Positions 1 to 8,815 of a stretch of 64,000 nt of DNA are shown here, one piece after another. Position numbers and translations under genes: made by a program. Each line of letters starts with the position of its first letter. Positions within the stretch are counted from its first letter, which is position 1. The notes under the pieces are model-generated. The model saw only the letters and a list, made by a program, of their open reading frames with translations. It did not search any database and was not told the origin of the DNA. The DNA is from Sipunculus nudus (lineage: Eukaryota; Annelida; Sipuncula; Golfingiida; Sipunculidae): positions 12,636,576 to 12,700,575 of the forward strand of contig CM049309.1 of assembly GCA_026874595.1 (NCBI GenBank), in the 5' to 3' direction.

Positions 1-555
1 ATACCGAGCAAAAGATCAAAGGCTGTTGTTTGTAAATTTGATGAAATTCGGAATTTTATTTTTGGTTCACCAAAGGCAATATCAAAACGATAACGTTATC
101 AAAAATAACTCCGACAAATTCACATGGCATTTTTATGTGTGACATTGAAAGTTTGGGTTGAGTTACAGAATTAATCGGAAACGAGCTCGATATACAGGAA
201 AGCGGCCCTTCATTTTCATGTTCCGCTGCACTCTTGTAAAGGTCGAGGATTAATTTGCGGGAACAACTTTTGTTTTGCTATTGTACCGGTACAAAAGGCG
301 ACTTTGTCTGGGCCTGCGTATTCAGAAAATGAGATATCCTGGGTTCCATCATCTTTTAATAGTGGGCTTTATATTTTGCGGGATTTATTTCACGAGCCCC
401 GGGCAAAGACTGCAACAAAGTATTCATGTTCGGAAAGCGCGTACTGCATTGAGTCTCTATATATATAGTCTCTTGTATTGATAATGATGTAATCGCATGA
501 TTTTAATAAGGAAAATGGGTTACCAGAATTCGTAACAGACAGGATTTTCTCCATA

Positions 556-608
556 TTTATTGAAGATAAATGACAATAATATCTGACAGTGGGTTGAAAA
601 TATTTATT
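556..608 (-). terminator. Two polyadenylation signals for copy 1
   Basis: AATAAA occurs on the minus strand at 603-608 and 556-561, about 260 and 305 nt past the stop codon. The same pair sits at the same distance in the other units I checked (the nearer one is at 3932-3937 for copy 2). This supports each unit being its own transcription unit with a 3' UTR of about 0.3 kb. Confidence 0.5.
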
Positions 609-866
609 ATAATATAATTGAATATGTCAAGCAAATGAAATAGTTTATGTAGCAACAATATTGACATAACCCGCAACAATTGACATGTACACAAGGATGT
701 TAGAAAAATATTGTTATTTTAGTGGATTAACACGTAAAAGCACCGAGTGCACGAAATATAAGCAAATACATAGATGTAATATATTATAGCACCTAAAGAG
801 TTGTGAACCTAATATTTGAGGCGCTGCTCATTCAGCAGGCATGCAGAATGTCCTCTGGAAATTAGG

Positions 867-2069
867 TTAAAAAGGAAACTGTTTGTGAAACTGGCTGAGC
901 ACCGTCTGGGTCTGTTCAGCAGGGATGAGGGCCATGAGCTCCAGGGCATCTCTCATTCTCTTGAGCGTTTCATAGTTGTCTCTGCCCGTGACCGTCAGAG
1001 TGAAGACTTCCATATCACCTACTTTCCTCCGCTTGTCCATCGTGGCACCGACCTGCGGAGCCCCAAGACCTGTGGCTTTTCTTTTCTGGCCCGCCTGTGG
1101 ACCTGTCTTCTCATCCACCCGACGGTCCCGACCGGGGCAGGCACAGATTCGGACCTCGGCAGACTGTCTGCCCAGCACTTGCCCCTGGTGTTCCAGCGTG
1201 AAGATGACCCTGAGAGGGCGTCTGTTCAGTCCACCCACACAGGAAGAGAAGCACATGAACTGGTAGAGGTTGGTGATCCATTGGTTACCCGCTTGTGGTG
1301 TCTGATGAGGTATAATGACTGACTGCCTGCGCGTTTCGGGGTCCTCGTAGTACCGGGAAAGTGAATGTTCGCATCGCAGCAGGTGGGATGGTGCTGGGTG
1401 GTTGTCGTTGAACTCGCTTGTACCGGCGTGGTTTGGACATCGGCTGACGATCTCCTGCACGTGTTCCGGCTTGACATAGACAGGCATGGCTCTGATAATA
1501 CTACCGCTGGGAGGTGGGGTGGCCGTGGTGAACTTGACCGGACAAGCAGTGGCCATGCGCACATAGAGTTTATTCAGAGCTGGTGAGTAGGTCCAGTTGG
1601 CAGATTTGGTGTCCTTGACTGGCTGTTCGAAACCCACCTGGAAGCCGTAGTGGCCTGGGTATGCCGTGGCAGACGGCAGGGAGTGCTGCTGGCCTGTGGC
1701 TGGAGAAGCCTGCGGTGACGGGGTTGATGTGGTCAGGGGTACAGGGATTTGCGAGTCCGCTGCTCTGTCACTCATGTCACGTGACGCATCGGCTTCCAGC
1801 AGATCCTGTACGCTGTCGGCATGAGTGTAATATTCTTCGGGATCCGTTTTCAGAAGATCGGCGTGTGGACGGCCGAGAACTCCCTCCACGTCCGCCGTGC
1901 TGAGTGGACAGAGGTCCTCCGAATCCGAACCGGAACTGAGCGAATGCCACAGCTGATCCACCTCATCTGAAACATCGTATTGCTCGGTGTCTTCTAGCAC
2001 AAACGCTGGTTGCTTTTTCGCCGGGCTGGTTTGAAGATCGGTCCGATGATAGTGCATGAATGAAGTCAT
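867..2069 (-). CDS. p53: p53-family transcription factor, intronless copy 1 (intact, 400 aa)
   Basis: A sequence-specific transcription factor of the p53/p63/p73 family, expected to act in the nucleus as a tetramer. Residues 37-44 (VDQLWHSL) match the p53 activation/MDM2-binding box, with Val where human p53 has Phe19. Residues 87-91 (VQDLL) in acidic context resemble a second activation segment. The DNA-binding domain spans about 130-318. Zinc ligands are C211, H214, C273 and C277. K155, R283 and R307 match human DNA contacts K120, R248 and R273. R210, G280, R284 and R316 match hotspots R175, G245, R249 and R282. A bipartite basic signal (329-331 and 346-349) precedes the tetramerisation domain (353-380), and the tail ends at 400 without a SAM domain. 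The ATG at 2067-2069 is chosen because it is the first, sits about 80 bp below a TATA element and is kept in most copies. This copy has S209, shared only with copy 2. A human p53 gene has many introns; this reading frame has none. Confidence 0.97.
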   Translation of the reverse strand: MTSFMHYHRTDLQTSPAKKQPAFVLEDTEQYDVSDEVDQLWHSLSSGSDSEDLCPLSTADVEGVLGRPHADLLKTDPEEYYTHADSVQDLLEADASRDMSDRAADSQIPVPLTTSTPSPQASPATGQQHSLPSATAYPGHYGFQVGFEQPVKDTKSANWTYSPALNKLYVRMATACPVKFTTATPPPSGSIIRAMPVYVKPEHVQEIVSRCPNHAGTSEFNDNHPAPSHLLRCEHSLSRYYEDPETRRQSVIIPHQTPQAGNQWITNLYQFMCFSSCVGGLNRRPLRVIFTLEHQGQVLGRQSAEVRICACPGRDRRVDEKTGPQAGQKRKATGLGAPQVGATMDKRRKVGDMEVFTLTVTGRDNYETLKRMRDALELMALIPAEQTQTVLSQFHKQFPF

Positions 2070-2150
2070 TTTTTTTCAGTTATTGTGAATAGCAGGATGT
2101 TGTTATGTGAAAAGCGGCTAGGATACTGCAGTCAATTACGGGAAGTGGGT

Positions 2151-2159
2151 ATATATATT
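2151..2159 (-). promoter_or_regulatory. TATA-type core promoter, copy 1
   Basis: An alternating TA run (ATATATATA on the minus strand) begins 82 bp upstream of the ATG. A start site about 30 bp downstream would leave a 5' UTR of roughly 50 nt. The element recurs at nearly the same distance in all 20 units. No start site is proven. Confidence 0.55.
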
Positions 2160-2319
2160 TGACCATTGTATTTAAAGTGATAAGTATTTCCTGAAGAGCG
2201 GTCAGTTCATAAGGCGTTGTTGAGAGTAGATATCTAGCGCAGTCTGGTACTCGCCATCGCAGAACCTATTGGACACGGTCCATTACTCTCAACCCATCAC
2301 ATCACAGGGCGTGGGAGGA

Positions 2320-2511
2320 ATGATTAGGTCGGGGCGCCAGGTGCGGGCAGGGCCGTCCCGGTCCACTGCTTCTCACTCGGAACCGGGCAAGCCTCTTGAT
2401 TATCATTACCAGTGCTCAGTTAAGGGAAATGACTTCAAACAGAGACTTAAACAATCGCAATGTTCTTGCAGTGTAACAGTGAGAAGATTATTACTCGGAG
2501 ACCGCATTTAA
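2320..2511 (+). other. 63-codon ORF in the GC-rich block, plus strand, recurring in all units
   Basis: An ATG-initiated frame of 63 codons runs opposite to the p53-like gene, about 250-440 bp upstream of it. It stays open in all 20 units, with only a few replacements (for example copies 1, 2, 3 and 19). The product would be basic and Ser/Arg-rich, with no domain I recognise. The block is clearly richer in GC than the surrounding spacer. Most likely it is promoter DNA or a remnant of an older exon, and the open frame may be chance in young repeats. Confidence 0.2.
2385..2394. promoter_or_regulatory. Perfect p53 half-site upstream of copy 1
   Basis: GGGCAAGCCT fits the p53 half-site consensus RRRCWWGYYY at every position. 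It lies about 316 bp upstream of the ATG inside the GC-rich block. I see the same ten bases in the other units (for example 5715-5724 in unit 2). I found no good second half-site next to it, so a functional full site is not shown. Confidence 0.35.
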
Positions 2512-2844
2512 ATGCAGTTCAGAAAAGAGGGAAAATCGTCATTAATTCATGCAGTCGCTGGTATTTTGCCGCTGTTGCGCTGAAACTAAACAACCATTTT
2601 AATTATCCTAGTGATACATAATAAAATAACAACAATTCAGTACAAGTACACGTGATGAGGTTTATTTAACAGGCTTGACTCAAGTGAATAATATTTTTTT
2701 AATGAATTCTATTTGGGCCGAATCGAAAAAAAAATCTTATCTTCTCGTAATGATTTCTATTTTATGTGCTCCTCGATTAGAATTATAAAGGGTGACACTA
2801 AAATTACCATTTTAAACGTGAAATGTTCGAAAGATTTTTGGCTA

Positions 2845-2865
2845 TTTTTTTTTTTTTTTTTTTTT
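2845..2865 (+). repeat. Poly-T tract of unit 1 (length-variable in the array)
   Basis: A 21-nt T run followed by 'aggctcatgg'. Lengths elsewhere are 16 (unit 2), 26 (3), 18 (4), 21 (6), 25 (9), 12 (10), 21 (11), 25 (14), 12 (15) and 24 (19), with G-interrupted tracts in 16-18. Absent from units 5, 7, 8, 12 and 13. Read on the plus strand, T-run plus AG resembles a splice acceptor; read on the minus strand it is a poly-A run about 1.3 kb beyond the stop codon of the next gene. Neither role is supported further. Confidence 0.9.
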
Positions 2866-4195
2866 AGGCTCATGGATTGACAGCGGTGATGTCATCCGGT
2901 GTGGGCGAAGTAACCAGCGACTAGGATAACCGCTGAGGAAACAGCTTCCGTAACTGACAGGCTTTAATAAATTAACAACTATATTTGTTCTCTTCTCACA
3001 CACACATTCACGCGCGCACATGCAGTGAATCAATTTTTAATATATTAATGCGCAAGATAAGAATAAAGAGATATATACATATCACCAATTAACATATATA
3101 TTTTACTGCATTGTCGCTGAATATACGTCAGGTGAAGACATCATGCAGTTCTTACATCAAACATTGCCGGCAGTCTGACCGACACGCACATGCATGTAAA
3201 AGTTTAAACAAACCAAAATGAGTCGTCAAGAAAAATCGACAAGTAACATCCAAAAATGCAGTTACCAATAAAAATACATTTTAACCAATACCTGCAGAAA
3301 TAAAAAAAAATTCCTAACCGCTTTGATGTAATACCGAGCAAAAGATCAAAGGCTGTTGTTTGTAAATTTGATGAAATTCGGAATTTTATTTTTGGTTCAC
3401 CAAAGGCAATATCAAAACGATAACGTTATCAAAAATAACTCCGACAAATTCACATGGCATTTTTATGTGTGACATTGAAAGTTTGGGTTGAGTTACAGAA
3501 TTAATCGGAAACGAGCTCGATATACAGGAAAGCGGCCCTTCATTTTCATGTTCCGCTGCACTCTTGTAAAGGCCGAGGATTAATTTGCGGGAACAACTTT
3601 TGTTTTGCTATTGTACCGGTACAAAAGGCGACTTTGTCTGGGCCTGCGTATTCAGAAAATGAGATATCCTGGGTTCCATCATCTTTTAATAGTGGGCTTT
3701 ATATTTTGCGGGATTAATTTCACGAGCCCCGGCAAAGACTGCAACAAAGTATACATGTTCGGAAAGCGCGTACTGCATTGAGTCTCTATATATATAGTCT
3801 CTTGTATTGATAATGATGTAATCGCATGATTTTATTAAGGAAAATGGGTTACCAGAATTCGTAACAGACAGGATTTTCTCCATATTTATTGAAGATAAAT
3901 GACAATAATATCTGACAGTGGGTTGAAAATATTTATTATAATATAATTGAATATGTCAAGCAAATGAAATAGTTTATGTGGCAACAATATTGACATAACC
4001 CGCAACAATTTACATGTACACAAGGATGTTAGAAAAATATTGTTATTTTAGTGGATCAACACGTAAAAGCACCGAGTGCACGAAATATAAGCAAATACAT
4101 AGATGTAATATATTATAGCACCTAAAGAGTTGTGAACCTAATATTTGAGGCGCTGCTCATGCAGCAGGCATGCAGAATGTCCTCTGGAAATTAGG

Positions 4196-5398
4196 TTAAA
4201 AAGGAAACTGTTTGTGAAACTGGCCGAGCACCGTCTGGGTCTGTTCAGCAGGGATGAGGGCCATGAGCTCCAGGGCATCTCTCATTCTCTTGAGCGTTTC
4301 ATAGTTGTCTCTGCCCGTGACCGTCAGAGTGAAGACTTCCATATCACCTACTTTCCTCCGCTTGTCCATCGTGGCACCGACCTGCGGAGCCCCAAGACCT
4401 GTGGCTTTTCTTTTCTGGCCCGCCTGTGGACCTGTCTTCTCATCCACCCGACGGTCCCGACCGGGGCAGGCACAGATTCGGACCTCGGCAGACTGTCTGC
4501 CCAGCACTTGCCCCTGGTGTTCCAGCGTGAAGATGACCCTGAGAGGGCGTCTGTTGAGTCCACCCACACAGGAAGAGAAGCACATGAACTGGTAGAGGTT
4601 GGTGATCCATTGGTTACCCGCTTGTGGTGTCTGATGAGGTATAATGACTGACTGCCTGCGCGTTTCGGGGTCCTCGTAGTACCGGGAAAGTGAATGTTCG
4701 CATCGCAGCAGGTGGGATGGTGCTGGGTGGTTGTCGTTGAACTCGCTTGTACCGGCGTGGTTTGGACATCGGCTGACGATCTTCTGCACGTGTTCCGGCT
4801 TGACATAGACAGGCATGGCTCTGATACTACTACCGCTGGGAGGTGGGGTGGCCGTGGTGAACTTGACCGGACAAGCAGTGGCCATGCGCACATAGAGTTT
4901 ATTCAGAGCTGGTGAGTAGGTCCAGTTGGCAGATTTGGTGTCCTTGACTGGCTGTTCGAAACCCACTTGGAAGCCGTAGTGGCCTGGGTATGCCGTGGCA
5001 GACGGCAGGGAGTGCTGCTGGCCTGTGGCTGGAGAAGCCTGCGGTGACGGGGTTGATGTGGTCAGGGGTACAGGGATTTGCGAGTCCGCTGCTCTGTCAC
5101 TCATGTCACGTGACGCATCGGCTTCCAGCAGATCCTGTACGCTGTCGGCATGAGTGTAATATTCTTCGGGATCCGTTTTCAGAAGATCGGCGTGTGGACG
5201 GCCGAGAACTCCCTCCACGTCCGCCGTGCTGAGTGGACAGAGGTCCTCCGAATCCGAACCGGAACTGAGCGAATGCCACAGCTGATCCACCTCATCTGAA
5301 ACATCGTATTGCTCGGTGTCTTCTAGCACAAACGCTGGTTGCTTTTTCGCCGGGCTGGTTTTAAGATCGGTCCGATGATAGTGCATGAATGAAGTCAT
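4196..5398 (-). CDS. p53: p53-family transcription factor, copy 2 (intact, 400 aa)
   Basis: Full domain set as in copy 1. Private replacements are Q13K, I191S, E206K and S392G. E206K lies a few residues before the first zinc ligand C211, in the region matching human loop L2, so it could alter zinc-loop stability or charge. All zinc ligands and hotspot-equivalent residues are kept. It shares S209 with copy 1, which places the two in one subgroup at the left of the window. Confidence 0.96.
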   Translation of the reverse strand: MTSFMHYHRTDLKTSPAKKQPAFVLEDTEQYDVSDEVDQLWHSLSSGSDSEDLCPLSTADVEGVLGRPHADLLKTDPEEYYTHADSVQDLLEADASRDMSDRAADSQIPVPLTTSTPSPQASPATGQQHSLPSATAYPGHYGFQVGFEQPVKDTKSANWTYSPALNKLYVRMATACPVKFTTATPPPSGSSIRAMPVYVKPEHVQKIVSRCPNHAGTSEFNDNHPAPSHLLRCEHSLSRYYEDPETRRQSVIIPHQTPQAGNQWITNLYQFMCFSSCVGGLNRRPLRVIFTLEHQGQVLGRQSAEVRICACPGRDRRVDEKTGPQAGQKRKATGLGAPQVGATMDKRRKVGDMEVFTLTVTGRDNYETLKRMRDALELMALIPAEQTQTVLGQFHKQFPF

Positions 5399-5478
5399 TT
5401 TTTTTCAGTTATTGTGAATAGCAGGATGTTGTTATGTGAAAAGCGGCTCGGATACTGCAGTCAATTACGGGAAGTGGG

Positions 5479-5487
5479 TATATATAT
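5479..5487 (-). promoter_or_regulatory. TATA-type core promoter, copy 2
   Basis: The TA run starts 81 bp upstream of the ATG. Just beyond it the sequence reads 'aaatatttttctg' instead of 'aagtatttcctg', a variant shared only with unit 19. Confidence 0.5.
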
Positions 5488-7524
5488 TTGACCATTGTAT
5501 TTAAAGTGATAAATATTTTTCTGAAGAGCGGTCAGTTCATAAGGCGTTGTTGAGAGTAGATATCTAGCGCAGTCTGGTACTCGCCATCGCAGAACCTATT
5601 GGACACGGTCCATTACTCTCAACCCATCACATCACAGGGCGTGGGAGGAATGATTAGGTCGGGGCGCCCGGTGCGGGCAGGGCCGTCCCGGTCCACTGCT
5701 TCTAACTCGGAACCGGGCAAGCCTCTTGATTATCATTACCAGTGCTCAGTTAAGGGAAATGACTTCAAACGGAGACTTAAACAATCGCAATGTTCTTGCA
5801 GTGTAACAGTGAGAAGATTATTACTCGGAGACCGCATTTAAATGCAGTTCAGAAAAGAGGGACAATCATCATTAATTCATGCAGTCCCTGGTATTTTGCC
5901 GCTGTTGCGCTGAAACTAAACAACCATTTTAATTATCCTAGTGATACATAATAAAATAACAACAATTCAGTACAAGTACACGTGATGAGGTTCATTTAAC
6001 AGGTTTGACTCAAGTGAATAATATTTTTTTTATGAATTCTATTTGGGCCGAATCGAAAAAAAAAATCTTATCTTCTCGTAATGATTTCTATTTTATGTGC
6101 TCCTCGATTAGAATTATAAAGGTTGACACTAAAATTACCATTTTAAACGTAAAATGTTCGAAAGATTTTTGGCTATTTTTTTTTTTTTTTTAGGCTCATG
6201 GATTGACAGCGGTGATGTCATCCGGTGTGGGCGAAGTAACCAGCGACTAGGATAACCGCTGAGGAAACAGCTTCCGTAACTGACAGGCTTTAATAAATTA
6301 ACAACTATATTTGTTCTCTTCTCACACACACATTCACGCGCGCACATGCAGTGAATCAATTTTTAATATATTAATGCGCAAGATAAGAATAAAGAGATAT
6401 ATACATATCACCAATTAACATATATATTTTACTGCAGTGTCGCTGAATATACGTCAGGTGAAGACATCATGCAGTTCTTACATCAAACATTGCCGGCAGT
6501 CTGACCGACACGCACATGCATGTAAAAGTTTAAACAAACCAAAATGAGTCGTCAAGAAAAATCGACAAGTAACATCCAAAAATGCAGTTACCAATAAAAA
6601 TACAATTTAACCAATACCTGCAGAAATAAAAAAAAATTTCCTAACCGCTTTGATGTTATACCGAGCAAAAGATCAAAGGCTGTTGTTTGTAAATTTGATG
6701 AAATTCGGAATTTTATTTTTGGTTCACCAGAGGCCATATCAAAACAATAACGTTATCAAAAATAACTCCGACAAATTCACATGGCATTTTTATGTGTGAC
6801 ATTGAAAGTTTGGGTTGAGTTATAGAATTAATCGGAAACGAGCTCGATATACAGGAAAGCGGCCCTTCATTTTCATGTTCCGCTGCACTCTTGTAAAGGC
6901 CGAGGATTAATTTGCGGGAACAACTTTTGTTTTGCTATTGTACCGGTACAAAAGGCGACTTTGTCTGGGCCTGCGTATTCAGAAAATGAAATATCCTGGG
7001 TTCCATCATCTTTTAATTGTGGGCTTTATATTTTGCGGGATTTATTTCACGAGCCCCGGGCAAAGACTGCAACAAAGTATTCATGTTCGGAAAGCGCGTA
7101 CTGCATTGAGTCTCTATATATACAGTCTCCTGTATTGATAATGATGTAATCGCATGATTTTAATAAGGAAAATGGGTTACCAGAATTCGTAACAGACAGG
7201 ATTTTCTCCATATTTATTGAAGATAAATGACAATAATATCTGACAGTGGGTTGAAAATATTTATTATAATATAATTGAATATGTCAAGCAAATGAAATAG
7301 TTTATGTAGCAACAATATTGACATAACCGCAACAATTTACATGTACACAAGGATGTTAGAAAAATATTGTTATTTTAGTGGATCAACACGTAAAAGCACC
7401 GAGTGCACGAAATATATAAGCAAATACATAGATGTAATATATTATAGCACCTAAAGAGTTGTGAACCTAATATTTGAGGCGCTGCTCATGCAGCAGGCAT
7501 GCAGAATGTCCTCTGGAAATTAGG

Positions 7525-8727
7525 TTAAAAAGGAAACTGTTTGTGAAACTGGCTGAGCACCGTCTGGGTCTGTTCAGCAGGGATGAGGGCCATGAGCTCC
7601 AGGGCATCTCTCATTCTCTTGAGCGTTTCATAGTTGTCTCTGCCCGTGACCGTCAGAGTGAAGACTTCCATATCACCTACTTTCCTCCGCTTGTCCATCG
7701 TGGCACCGACCTGCGGAGCCCCAAGACCTGTGGCTTTTCTTTTCTGGCCCGCCTGTGGACCTGTCTTCTCATCCACCCGACGGTCCCGACCGGGGCAGGC
7801 ACAGATTCGGACCTCGGCAGACTGTCTGCCCAGCACTTGCCCCTGGTGTTCCAGCGTGAAGATGACCCTGAGAGGGCGTCTGTTGAGTCCACCCACACAG
7901 GAAGAGAAGCACATGAACTGGTAGAGGTTGGTGATCCATTGGTTACCCGCTTGTGGTGTCTGATGAGGTATAATGACTGACTGCCTGCGCGTTTCGGGGT
8001 CCTCGTAGTACCGGGAAAGTGAATGTTCGCATCGCAGCAGGTGGGATGGTGCTGGGTGGTTGTCGTTGAACTCGCTTGTACCGGCGTGGTTTGGACATCG
8101 GGTGACGATCTCCTGCACGTGTTCCGGCTTGACATAGACAGGCATGGCTCTGATAATACTACCGCTGGGAGGTGGGGTGGCCGTGGTGAACTTGACCGGA
8201 CAAGCAGTGGCCATGCGCACATAGAGTTTATTCAGAGCTGGTGAGTAGGTCCAGTTGGCAGATTTGGTGTCCTTGACTGGCTGTTCGAAACCCACCTGGA
8301 AGCCGTAGTGGCCTGGGTATGCCGTGGCAGACGGCAGGGAGTGCTGCTGGCCTGTGGCTGGAGAAGCCTGCGGTGACGGGGTTGATGTGGTCAGGGGTAC
8401 AGGGATTTGCGAGTCCGCTGCTCTGTCACTCATGTCACGTGACGCATCGGCTTCCAGCAGATCCTGTACGCTGTCGGCATGAGTGTAATATTCTTCGGGA
8501 TCCGTTTTCAGAAGATCGGCGTGTGGACGGCCGAGAACTCCCTCCACGTCCGCCGTGCTGAATGGACAGAGGTCCTCCGAATCCGAACCGGAACTGAGCG
8601 AATGCCACAGCTGATCCACCTCATCTGAAACATCGTATTGCTCGGTGTCTTCTAGCACAAACGCTGGTTGCTTTTTCGCCGGGCTGGTTTGAAGATCGGT
8701 CCGATGATAGTGCATGAATGAAGTCAT
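7525..8727 (-). CDS. p53: p53-family transcription factor, copy 3 (intact, 400 aa)
   Basis: Intact, with the common T209 state. The only private replacement seen is L56F, in the acidic linker between the two activation-type segments. The DNA-binding, nuclear-localisation and tetramerisation regions are unchanged, so this is a reasonable stand-in for the array consensus. Confidence 0.97.
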   Translation of the reverse strand: MTSFMHYHRTDLQTSPAKKQPAFVLEDTEQYDVSDEVDQLWHSLSSGSDSEDLCPFSTADVEGVLGRPHADLLKTDPEEYYTHADSVQDLLEADASRDMSDRAADSQIPVPLTTSTPSPQASPATGQQHSLPSATAYPGHYGFQVGFEQPVKDTKSANWTYSPALNKLYVRMATACPVKFTTATPPPSGSIIRAMPVYVKPEHVQEIVTRCPNHAGTSEFNDNHPAPSHLLRCEHSLSRYYEDPETRRQSVIIPHQTPQAGNQWITNLYQFMCFSSCVGGLNRRPLRVIFTLEHQGQVLGRQSAEVRICACPGRDRRVDEKTGPQAGQKRKATGLGAPQVGATMDKRRKVGDMEVFTLTVTGRDNYETLKRMRDALELMALIPAEQTQTVLSQFHKQFPF

Positions 8728-8806
8728 TTTTTTCAGTTATTGTGAATAGCAGGATGTTGTTATGTGAAAAGCGGCTCGGATACTGCAGTCAATTACGGGA
8801 AGTAGG

Positions 8807-8815
8807 TATATATAT
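8807..8815 (-). promoter_or_regulatory. TATA-type core promoter, copy 3
   Basis: The TA run starts 80 bp upstream of the ATG. The flanking GTGGG is changed to GTAGG in this unit only. Confidence 0.5.

Larger units (their letters stand above)
1..3330. repeat. Repeat unit 1 (3330 bp), reference layout
   Basis: Positions 1-555 are AT-rich and non-coding, with perfect palindromes at 89-100 (GATAACGTTATC) and 281-294 (TTGTACCGGTACAA). Two AATAAA signals on the minus strand lie at 556-561 and 603-608. The 3' UTR runs to 866 and the p53-like gene occupies 867-2069. The core promoter is about 2070-2160, a GC-rich block lies about 2300-2420, AT-rich DNA fills 2521-2844, a 21-nt poly-T tract is at 2845-2865, and AT-rich DNA with a short CA/CG-rich stretch near 2997-3020 completes the unit. 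I see no second gene in the two flanking spacers (1-866 and 2070-3330). Confidence 0.95.
3331..6657. repeat. Repeat unit 2 (3327 bp)
   Basis: Full-length spacer form with a 16-nt poly-T tract at 6176-6191. One G is missing in the run near 3730, and a T-to-A change nearby opens a chance 65-codon minus-strand frame at 3686-3883 that is not kept in other units. No other gene is seen in 3331-4195 or 5399-6657. Confidence 0.95.

Noticed and set aside
275-481. 68-codon plus-strand frame recurring in the spacer
   Set aside because: It starts with TTG and has no ATG near the front, it is broken in unit 2 by a one-base loss, and it has no domain resemblance.
1-866. tRNA or other structured RNA genes in the spacers
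   Set aside because: Some T-loop-like strings (for example 'ggttcacc') are present but no cloverleaf could be completed around them.
816-1322. 168-codon plus-strand open frame antisense to the end of each p53-like gene
   Set aside because: It starts with TTG, lies wholly opposite the conserved domain and has no recognisable domain. It is a shadow of the coding strand and is cut in units 10 and 15.
2395-2410. A second p53 half-site beside GGGCAAGCCT to make a full response element
   Set aside because: The nearest CTTG core has wrong bases on both flanks, so only a single half-site is supported.
3686-3883. 65-codon minus-strand frame downstream of copy 2's neighbour
   Set aside because: It is opened by a local base loss in unit 2 only.
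7677-8222. 181-codon minus-strand frame overlapping the p53 frame, ATG-initiated and open in many units
   Set aside because: A change that is silent in the p53 frame (L281, CTC versus CTG) puts a stop in it in units 1, 17, 18, 19 and 20, so it is not maintained. A shadow frame.
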